From assembly GCA_964436645.1 (NCBI GenBank), contig CAYTDO010000003.1, forward strand, positions 7,964-71,963: a stretch of DNA of 64,000 nt. Reading direction: 5' to 3'. This DNA comes from JACPJP01 sp964436645. Its GTDB lineage: Archaea > Nanobdellota > Nanobdellia > Woesearchaeales > GW2011-AR4. A model generated the notes under the pieces. It made no database searches, had not been told where the DNA came from, and was given only the letters and a program-made list of their open reading frames with translations. The translations under genes were made by a program, and so were the position numbers. This document shows, one piece after another, positions 57,831-64,000 of this stretch. Numbering within the stretch: the first letter of the stretch is position 1; the number at the start of each line of letters is the position of its first letter.

Positions 57831-58970
57831 ATGTCAACTTACATAAAAGGGGCTGGGATGTCAAAGTTTGATGTAAGTACTGAGAATTCTCATGAAAAAA
57901 TATATGAATGTGTTGCCGAGGCTTTGGAGCATTCAGAGATAGGAATACAGGATGTGGATGCTATATTCGTTTCAAACAGCGAGACAGATTCCAATGGTGA
58001 AAGGCAGAAGCATATTGGTCCTTTATTGAGCAGCATGTTCCAGATAAAGATACCGATAGTAACTGTTCCTGCTGGCTGTGGAGGTGGAGGAGCTGCTTTA
58101 TGGGATGCAGTTGGTTATCAAAGAAAAAATTATTCTAAAAATGTCATGACTATAGGATTTGAGAAACTTGTTGCAAATACTTCAGAAAAAACTACTGATG
58201 AGATGTTCATGGGCGGGCAGAGGATATATGAGCAGACTGAGGGAATGATATTTCCAGCCCAGAATGCGCTCGTTGCGCAGCAATATATGATGAAGTATGG
58301 AGCTACCTCCGATGATCTTGCACTTGTGGCTTTAAAAAACCATGATAATGCGTTTTTGAATCCTAAAGCGCGATTTTTTGGGAAGAAAGTAACTTTGGAG
58401 ATGATAAATAAATCTCCTATTGTCGCTTCTCCTTTAAGATTATTTGACTGCAGCATACCTTGCAATGGAGCTGCTGCTGTTGTGATAAGCAAGGATAGGA
58501 CTGATATTGAGATTGCTGGAAGCGGATTAAGCACCAGCTATCTTTCCAGCTTTGAAAGAGAGGACATGACAACCTGGGAATCAACAGTAAAAGCAGCTAA
58601 AGTGGCTTATGAGCAGGCTGGAATAAAAGCAAAAGATGTTGATATTGTGGAGATACATGATGCTTTCACCCCGGTGGAGCTTATTTCATATGAAGATTTA
58701 GGATTCTGCAAAAAAGGAGATGGAGCTGCATTGATTAGAGAGGGGAAAACAAATATTAATGGAAAATTGCCGGTAAATACTTCCGGAGGATTGAAAGCCA
58801 AAGGGCATCCTATCAGCGCTACCGGAATATCTCAAATTTATGAATTATTTTTGCAGTTTAAAGGATTAGCAGATAAAAGGCAGATTGATGGGATTGAGAA
58901 TGCTGTGGCACATAATATTGGAGGGGCTGGGAGTGTTGCTGCGGTGCATGTGTTGAGGAAGAGTGGGTGA
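57831..58970 (+). CDS. Thiolase-family enzyme, copy 2
   Basis: Paralogue of the enzyme at 54.9-56.0 kb: VPAGCGGGGAALWDA holds Cys83, DIVEIHDAFTPVELISYEDLG and KAKGHPISATGISQIYELF the His residues, AHNIGGAGSVAAVHVL the last loop. The two differ most near the CoA-binding and Cys regions (ACSGGG versus GCGGGG) and could differ in chain length or direction. It lies 327 bp after the DUF35-DUF362 gene on the same strand, with its own AT-rich upstream. Length 379. Confidence 0.92.
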   Translation: MSTYIKGAGMSKFDVSTENSHEKIYECVAEALEHSEIGIQDVDAIFVSNSETDSNGERQKHIGPLLSSMFQIKIPIVTVPAGCGGGGAALWDAVGYQRKNYSKNVMTIGFEKLVANTSEKTTDEMFMGGQRIYEQTEGMIFPAQNALVAQQYMMKYGATSDDLALVALKNHDNAFLNPKARFFGKKVTLEMINKSPIVASPLRLFDCSIPCNGAAAVVISKDRTDIEIAGSGLSTSYLSSFEREDMTTWESTVKAAKVAYEQAGIKAKDVDIVEIHDAFTPVELISYEDLGFCKKGDGAALIREGKTNINGKLPVNTSGGLKAKGHPISATGISQIYELFLQFKGLADKRQIDGIENAVAHNIGGAGSVAAVHVLRKSG

Positions 58971-59059
58971 ATTGATTCCCAAAATATATTAAAAGTTGTT
59001 TCTTTTAAGTTTGTGAGTTGTTCTATCGAGAAATGTCAAACTAAAATTATATTTCGCCA

Positions 59060-59995
59060 TCATATCCACTCCAGAATCCTTGATGGAGAATGATATCTCT
59101 TATCACCCTTCATGCGCAACTCAAATATCTGTTTATGATAATCATAAAATTTCTTTTTGGTTTCGTACTTGCTGGCAATTGCTGCGTAGGCATCCCAGGC
59201 CAGCCTATAATCATCTGGCGTTTTCTCTCTTTGAAGTTGTTTTCCTGTCTTCAAATAGTTATCAATATCTTCAAAAATCCAGGGATTGCCAACTGCGGCT
59301 CTAGCCAGCATTACCGCGCTGCACCCTAAATCTAACATTTGCTTCGCGCTTGGCCCGTCAACTACTAATCCATTTCCTACGATGGGAATTCTGGCTTTAC
59401 TGATAATCTCTTGCAAAGCCTCTAGGCCAATTGGGGCGGTAGAAGCATCGGCAGCGGTCTTAGGGTGAACTGTCACATAATCCAAGCCCACTTCATTAGC
59501 AATCTCAATTACCCTGAGATAGACTTTCTGCTTTTTCTCTATGTTATTTAAACCAAGCCTTATTTTTATGCCGCATGGAAGTGGAGATTCATTCCGCAAT
59601 GTGGTTAATAATTCTTTCATCTTTGCCGTTCGCTTGAGCAGCGCTGGACCCTGGCCAATATTGATAATCTCCGGAGAAGGGCAGCCAAAATTTAAGTCGA
59701 TAACAGAAAGGTTGGAAAACTGCCCGTCCTTCTCCCCCATCCCTTCCCTAATCATGGCCAAAGCTTTTTGAAGAATCTCTTTTTTGCTCACTAGAAGTTG
59801 AATCCCAGTCTTGATGGAAGGGGTGTATGTATCTACCAAACTTGTTGTAGCTTTGTTTCCTTGCACTAAAGCCGATGCGCGAATCATTTCCGTGAACGCC
59901 AGCGAAGCGCCATGTTGGTAACAAAGAGTTCGAAATCCCAGATCCGAAACACTTTCCATAGGGGAAAGCCACAATTGGCCTAAAGGGAATTTCAT
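59060..59995 (-). CDS. tRNA-dihydrouridine synthase
   Basis: FMN enzyme reducing uridine to dihydrouridine in tRNA. TIM-barrel motifs: LWLSPMESVSDLGFRTLCYQHGA (about 9-31), NFGCPSPEIINIGQGPALLKR (catalytic Cys, about 106-126), GIKIRLGLN, VTVHPKTAADAS (usual HGRT is HPKT), IPIVGNGLVVDG and SAVMLARAAVGNPWIFED. Length 311 fits. The neighbours are unrelated, and its codons look somewhat more GC-rich than those around it (my impression, not counted). It converges on thiolase 2 with 90 bp between. Confidence 0.9.
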   Translation of the reverse strand: MKFPLGQLWLSPMESVSDLGFRTLCYQHGASLAFTEMIRASALVQGNKATTSLVDTYTPSIKTGIQLLVSKKEILQKALAMIREGMGEKDGQFSNLSVIDLNFGCPSPEIINIGQGPALLKRTAKMKELLTTLRNESPLPCGIKIRLGLNNIEKKQKVYLRVIEIANEVGLDYVTVHPKTAADASTAPIGLEALQEIISKARIPIVGNGLVVDGPSAKQMLDLGCSAVMLARAAVGNPWIFEDIDNYLKTGKQLQREKTPDDYRLAWDAYAAIASKYETKKKFYDYHKQIFELRMKGDKRYHSPSRILEWI

Positions 59996-60073
59996 AAGCT
60001 GTAGAAATAACGGCTAATCTTAAATGTTTTTATTGGTAAGGGTGTTTAGGTATTCAAGAAAATCCGATTACTA

Positions 60074-61483
60074 TTATTCTTTCTTAACATTAAATATATG
60101 CACAGCCTTGCCCATTGTTGCCTCTGCTGCTTCCATTAAACTCTCGCTTAAGGTTGGATGCGGGTGGATTGTGGATGCTACGTCTTCTAAAGTTGCTCCC
60201 AATCTTATTGCCAATGCTGCCTCGCTTATTAAATCGGAAGCGCCGCTGCCAATAATCTCTACTCCAATTACTTTTTCATTTTCTTCATTCGCTATTATTT
60301 TTACAAAGCCTTCTGTCTCGTTTTTTGTCATGGCTCTTCCCAAGGCGCTGAAAGGGAACTTTCCTGATTTTACTTTAATGCCTTTGGCAGAAGCTTCTTT
60401 CTCTGACATTCCAACAGTAGCAATTTCTGGATCCGTAAATATAACGGAAGGAACAAGGAGCTGTTCGTATTTTATTTTATTCCCGGCTATAATCTCTGCT
60501 ACAAATTTACCTTGAGCAGATGCTTTATGGGCGAGCATTGGGCCTTCAGAAACATCTCCAATTGCATAAATATTTTTATCAGAGCTCATCAATTTTTTGT
60601 CAACTTTAATAAATCCATTTTCATCTAATTTAACTTTAGTGTTTTCAAGCTTTAGCTCTTTTGCAATAGGAATTCTTCCAACAGCAACCAATACGTTATC
60701 TGCATCTAATGCAATATTTCCTTTTTCTTTTGAATCTATGATAACTTTACCATCTTCAAACCTATCTGCCTTTGAATTCAGATAAATTTCAACATCCATC
60801 TTTTTAAGGTTCCTCTCCAGAATTGCAACTATAGATTTGTCAAATCCCGGCAGCAATTGATCTGTCATCTCAACAACAGAAACTTTGCTTCCAAGCTTTG
60901 CATAGACTATTCCTAACTCCAGCCCAATATAGCCGCCGCCTATGACAACGAGCTTTTCCGGTATTTTTTCCAAGGATAAAGCTTCTGTGGAGCTGATTAT
61001 TCCATTTTCAAACTTGAAATTTGGAAGCTCTATCGGCTTTGAGCCTACTGCCACTATTGCCTTATCAAATTCAATAAAAGAAACATTATCATTGCCTTCT
61101 ATCTTTAATTTGTTAGAGCTTTCAAAAAATGCTGTACCTTTAATGACTTCAATATTATGCTGCTTGCATAGGAATTCTATGCCTTTGGCCAGTTTAGAGA
61201 TGATACTTTCTTTCCATTCAATCAATTTCTTAAAGTCAATAGAAGCATTAGAGACATTAATTCCCATTATAGAGGATTCTTTTATCTTGTCAAAAAGCTC
61301 TGCCGCAGAAATCAATGCTTTTGAGGGGATGCAGCCGCATTGCAGGCATATTCCTCCTAATTCACCTTTATCAATAAGAGTGACTTTTTTCCCTAATTGA
61401 GCCAATCTGATAGCAGCAACATATCCGCCAGGGCCAGCTCCTATGACTGCTACTTCTGTTTTCATTACTGAGTCATTTGCCAT
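60074..61483 (-). CDS. lpdA: Dihydrolipoyl dehydrogenase-like flavoprotein
   Basis: Reoxidises dihydrolipoamide with NAD+. FAD-binding VAVIGAGPGGYVAAIRLAQLG (about 10-30), redox disulfide GGICLQCGCIPSKAL (about 42-56; GCLQCGC replaces the usual TCLNVGC), NAD-binding VIGGGYIGLELGIVYAKLG and C-terminal HPHPTLSESLMEAA (catalytic His and Glu). The 469-residue length is standard. A later ATG at 61465 (MKTEVAVIG) may be the real start. No E1/E2 or glycine-cleavage genes are in the window, so the partner complex is unknown. Its promoter side faces the 21 bp repeat array. Confidence 0.9.
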   Translation of the reverse strand: MANDSVMKTEVAVIGAGPGGYVAAIRLAQLGKKVTLIDKGELGGICLQCGCIPSKALISAAELFDKIKESSIMGINVSNASIDFKKLIEWKESIISKLAKGIEFLCKQHNIEVIKGTAFFESSNKLKIEGNDNVSFIEFDKAIVAVGSKPIELPNFKFENGIISSTEALSLEKIPEKLVVIGGGYIGLELGIVYAKLGSKVSVVEMTDQLLPGFDKSIVAILERNLKKMDVEIYLNSKADRFEDGKVIIDSKEKGNIALDADNVLVAVGRIPIAKELKLENTKVKLDENGFIKVDKKLMSSDKNIYAIGDVSEGPMLAHKASAQGKFVAEIIAGNKIKYEQLLVPSVIFTDPEIATVGMSEKEASAKGIKVKSGKFPFSALGRAMTKNETEGFVKIIANEENEKVIGVEIIGSGASDLISEAALAIRLGATLEDVASTIHPHPTLSESLMEAAEATMGKAVHIFNVKKE

Positions 61484-61893
61484 AGGTATAGCTTTTTTAT
61501 AGGATTAATAAATCTAACGGTAAAATACATGAAAGGATTAAGTCCATTAATCACCAAGTGTGGCGGCGCGGCGAGTTTTGCCTTTGCAAAGCCCTTTTAG
61601 GCATTAACCCCGTTAATACTTACATAATATAGTAAAATACTTACATAATACCTATTAATACTTATAGGGTATAGTAATATACTTATATGATATCTATTAA
61701 TACTTACATGATATATATTCATTTGAATGGGTGGTATTAACAAACAGAAGGAGGTAATCCAATACCAAAAACAAAAAATTTAGATATAAAGTTTCAATAC
61801 ATTACAAGAATGAAATATGCCTAAACAAATTATAATAAAAAACAATAAAAACTATTTAAAGAAGGCAAGATTTAAAAAGCTCTTGGATATGCC
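61484..61893. other. Divergent region with 21 bp repeat array
   Basis: Over 400 bp between lpdA and the methyltransferase gene. It holds a TATA-like TATAAAAAAGC near 61495 for lpdA, a GC-rich spot GGCGGCGCGGCGAG near 61563, the array at 61616-61720, a GGAGGT near 61751 not followed by an ATG, and a TTTAAAGAA promoter-like element near 61854. No gene is supported. Confidence 0.6.
61616..61720. repeat. Five direct repeats with exact 21 bp periodicity
   Basis: The core ATACTTAYA starts at 61616, 61637, 61658, 61679 and 61700, always 21 bp apart, two helical turns. Units 1 and 3 end in ATAGTAA, units 2 and 4 in YCTATTA, so there is also a 42 bp order. This regular array upstream of two divergent genes is a typical layout for cooperative binding of a dimeric regulator. 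Confidence 0.75.
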
Positions 61894-61902
61894 TTGAATA
61901 AG

Positions 61903-62877
61903 ATGAGCGTAAGCATGCATGGACTGGAATCCTGGAAGCCTGACAGGCCTACATCAAAGGGAGCGGCAGCTTTTCATGAAGCGGTAATTGATGCTTCTTG
62001 GAATCATGAATGTTTGGATGAATTAATATCTATTGCAAAGCCAAATATAAAAGATAATGAGGTTGTAGCTGATTTTGGAGCTGGAACAGGGACTTCATCA
62101 ATAAGAATTTTGCAAAAATTTGGGGCTAAAATAAAGCTTTGGCTTGTTGATAATAGCCCCGCGTGGCTTGGGAAGGCCTATGAATTTCTAAACAATTACC
62201 CTAATGTGAAATTTTTTGTCCTGGAAAAAAAGGGAGATACATATTCTACATTGTCAGAATCTGTTGGAAAAGAGACAGTAAATCATGTTATTTCAGCCAA
62301 TACTTTCCATCTTGTCCCTAATATCAAAGAAACCTTCAAAGGAATAGCAGAGGCTATAAGGCCAAATGGTTATTTCATATTCAACAGCGGGAATGTCACA
62401 AGAGAAGGAAGGCCGGAAGGAGCCTTGATGCTGGATTCTACAGTATACAGGGTTCATGACATAGCCATAGATATCATAAAGCAGGATTCCAAATTTGCAA
62501 AATACAGAAAAGACTTGGATATGCGTGTAAAAAAAGAGACTCCGCAAAGAATGTTCATATTTCCAGAGCCAAGGCCGATACAAGAGTATCTTAAAGCCTT
62601 AAAGGAATCTGGATTCAAGCATATTGAGCCGTACTATAAATGCTTTAAGCTTAAGTATGATGATTGGCTGAAATTCCTGAGAGTCAAAAGGCTGCAAGCT
62701 GGAATTCTTCCGGAAGTTGGAGGAAAAGAGCCTTCTCCAGAAGAAGAACAGGATAGAGACACTATAATTACTTTGGCCGCTTACAAGCTCTTTGATGAAT
62801 TAAAGAGATTGAATCCTCTTGCAGATAATCAGGCTTACCAATGCGAATGGGTTTATGTCTCGGCTATGAAAATGTGA
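61903..62877 (+). CDS. SAM-dependent methyltransferase (class I)
   Basis: Class I Rossmann methyltransferase: motif I VVADFGAGTGTSSIRIL (about 54-70), acidic residue in LWLVDNSPAW (about 78-87), motif IV-V region VNHVISANTFHLVPNIKETFKGIAEAIRPNGYFIFNSG (about 128-165). The C-terminal part (EYLKALKESGFKHIEPYYKCFKLKYDDWLKFLRVKRL) resembles small-molecule or lipid methyltransferases. The ATG at 61903 is preferred over the TTG at 61894. The FabG-like gene starts 5 bp after its stop, so the two act in one operon controlled by the 21 bp array region; the target is unknown. Confidence 0.85.
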   Translation: MSVSMHGLESWKPDRPTSKGAAAFHEAVIDASWNHECLDELISIAKPNIKDNEVVADFGAGTGTSSIRILQKFGAKIKLWLVDNSPAWLGKAYEFLNNYPNVKFFVLEKKGDTYSTLSESVGKETVNHVISANTFHLVPNIKETFKGIAEAIRPNGYFIFNSGNVTREGRPEGALMLDSTVYRVHDIAIDIIKQDSKFAKYRKDLDMRVKKETPQRMFIFPEPRPIQEYLKALKESGFKHIEPYYKCFKLKYDDWLKFLRVKRLQAGILPEVGGKEPSPEEEQDRDTIITLAAYKLFDELKRLNPLADNQAYQCEWVYVSAMKM

Positions 62878-62881
62878 AAAC

Positions 62882-63616
62882 ATGCTAAAAGGAAAAGTTG
62901 CATTGGTGACAGGAGCCTCAAGGGGCATAGGGAACTCAATTGCACTAGCCTTGGCTAAAGAAGGCGCGAATATAATTGTCAATTATGCCAGCAACAGCAA
63001 AAAGGCAGAAGAATTAGTAGAAAAAATAAAGGGCCTTGGGCAGGATGCAATCTCGATTAAAGCAGATGTTTCTGATTATGAACAAGTCGGCAAGATGATG
63101 GAGGAAGCTAAAAAAGCTTTCAAAAAAATTGACATACTTGTGAATAACGCAGGCATTGTAAGGGACAGGACTTTGAAGAACATGATGCAAGAAGAATGGA
63201 ATGATGTCATAAATACTAATCTTACAAGCGTATTTAATGTTACGAAACATGCTTTACCCTTAATTGGTCAGGGCGGAAGAATAATCAACATATCATCAAT
63301 AATAGGGCAGTATGGTAATTTCGGGCAGACTAATTACGCAGCTGCCAAAGCAGGCATAACAGGTTTTACAAAATCGCTGGCAAAGGAGCTGGGCAAGAAG
63401 AAAATTACTGTAAATGCTATTGCCCCAGGATTCATAAAGACAGATATAACAAAAGATATCCCATTCTTCAAGAAAAAAGTTTTGAATTACCTCATACCCT
63501 TAAAGGAAGAAGGCAATCCTGAGGATATAGCAAATGTGGTTGTTTTCCTGGCTTCCGATAAATCTAGGTATATAACGGGCGCCGTCATTAATGTGGATGG
63601 TGGGTTAGCTTTCTAG
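62882..63616 (+). CDS. fabG: 3-oxoacyl thioester reductase (FabG-like SDR)
   Basis: NAD(P)H-dependent reduction of 3-oxoacyl to 3-hydroxyacyl thioester. SDR motifs: TGASRGIGNSIA (about 10-21), NNAG (about 87-90), catalytic Ser in ISSIIG (about 137-142), YAAAKAG (about 152-158, Tyr and Lys) and PGFIKTDI (about 182-189). The C-terminus RYITGAVINVDGGLAF is typical of FabG. Length 244. It follows the methyltransferase by 5 bp. Its product would be the substrate of the FabZ-like dehydratase at 54.4 kb. Confidence 0.93.
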   Translation: MLKGKVALVTGASRGIGNSIALALAKEGANIIVNYASNSKKAEELVEKIKGLGQDAISIKADVSDYEQVGKMMEEAKKAFKKIDILVNNAGIVRDRTLKNMMQEEWNDVINTNLTSVFNVTKHALPLIGQGGRIINISSIIGQYGNFGQTNYAAAKAGITGFTKSLAKELGKKKITVNAIAPGFIKTDITKDIPFFKKKVLNYLIPLKEEGNPEDIANVVVFLASDKSRYITGAVINVDGGLAF

Positions 63617-64000
63617 ATAATGATTTTTAAGTTAATCATACTATGCTAAAACATGCCATGTAGAAAATATAGGTTGACATCAATTTGTGAGCACCATTGA
63701 AAAACTCATTAAGTGCGAACGATGACAACCAGAAGCGAAGATTTTCTACTAAGCCGCTAAAACGGGCTTTGTGTAATAAGTAGCTTCTGTGTAGAAAGTA
63801 AGGATGGTGTGTATAAAGTCTGGCAAAATTAAGACTTCTTACACAAAGCCGCTAAAACGCTGTATAGTATCATGACATATGTCACTAGCAGAAAAATCTG
63901 TTGTATTTTTCTGCAGGTGTTTCATTGTTCAGGCTGCTATGCGGCCTGTAGTGGTTATACCTTAGCCTAAACAATTCTAAATCGTTGTTAGAGAATTTGA
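63617..64000 (+). ncRNA. Hairpin-rich non-coding segment at the window end
   Basis: Gene-free, with several structures: GTAGAAAAT (63660-63668) with ATTTTCTAC (63741-63749) enclosing GGTTGACATC/GATGACAACC; a 14 bp direct repeat AAGCCGCTAAAACG at 63751 and 63846; CGGGCTTTGTGTAA against TTACACAAAGCCG; palindrome TGACATATGTCA (63873-63884); hairpin GCAGAAAAAT/ATTTTTCTGC (63888-63914); and AGGCTGC-TAT-GCGGCCT near 63931. It may be one or two small RNAs; the strand and ends are not set, and the window cuts it. Confidence 0.45.

Noticed and set aside
61616..61720. CRISPR array
   Set aside because: The units are directly adjacent with 21 bp period and no spacers; no cas gene is nearby.
61751..61820. 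Short peptide after GGAGGT near 61751, reading IPKTKNLDIKF from an ATA codon
   Set aside because: ATA is not an accepted start here and no other evidence supports the peptide.

Overview
The window reads as chromosomal DNA of an AT-rich, host- or partner-dependent archaeon, most likely a DPANN lineage (Woesearchaeota/Pacearchaeota-like). The archaeal signature comes from an archaeal-type PEP carboxylase, RadB, MBF1, class I CCA-adding enzyme, AK6/Fap7 kinase, Taw1 wyosine enzyme, an Rqc2/NEMF homologue and TATA boxes of the TTTAAATA type 25-30 bp before many starts (often leaderless). Bacterial-type genes (GyrA, ScpB, BioY, nitroreductase) are mixed in. Lineage is an inference from gene content; no 16S or 23S rRNA is present, only one isolated 5S rRNA. 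I found no tRNA gene, CRISPR array or intact insertion sequence.

Layout: 0.1-9.7 kb holds housekeeping and small proteins (coiled-coil protein, thymidylate kinase, dUTPase, Taw1, phosphoesterase, PfkB kinase, MoxR/VWA pair). 9.9-15.5 kb holds a nitroreductase, a PAP2-polyprenol kinase fusion, a sugar nucleotidyltransferase, CCA-adding enzyme and a cation/proton antiporter. 15.6-20.1 kb is a chromosome-topology block (gyrA, small zinc ribbon, scpB, a winged-helix-like unknown). 20.2-27.9 kb is membrane and surface-sugar biology: CDP-alcohol transferase, flippase, a decayed RHS island, then UXS, nucleotidyltransferase and UDP-glucose dehydrogenase, divergent from a ribbon-helix-helix/nucleotidyltransferase fusion. 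27.9-35.3 kb holds 5S rRNA, an HNH-like protein, a PurD-like ATP-grasp enzyme, a short Rqc2, PEP carboxylase, aspartate aminotransferase, AK6, YjbQ and MBF1. 35.3-42.7 kb is one long minus-strand run of membrane glycosyltransferases plus two membrane-anchored thioredoxin-fold proteins and a Yip1-like protein. 43.0-45.5 kb holds RadB, a lipase-maturation-factor remnant, a BioF2-like acetyltransferase and a strong candidate structured RNA.

45.6-63.6 kb is the most coherent region. It holds a biotin-dependent acyl-CoA carboxylase (carboxyltransferase, biotin carrier, biotin carboxylase), biotin import (BioY, EcfA, EcfT) and biotin ligase. The same region has two thiolases around a DUF35-DUF362 fusion, a FabZ-like dehydratase, a FabG-like reductase and a 4HBT thioesterase. 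No acyl carrier protein, ketoacyl-ACP synthase or biotin synthesis gene is seen. The set fits a proposed ACP-independent, thiolase-based acyl-chain pathway fed by imported biotin; that assignment is inference.

Intergenic DNA is unusually structured. There is a dispersed hairpin repeat family (5.7, 14.2, 42.9 and a diverged copy at 57.5 kb), two rod-like candidate RNAs (3.3 and 45.3 kb), multi-hairpin segments at 38.0, 54.2 and 63.7 kb, a five-unit array with exact 21 bp periodicity at 61.6 kb, and a perfect 16 bp palindrome centred between two divergent TATA boxes at 20.17 kb.
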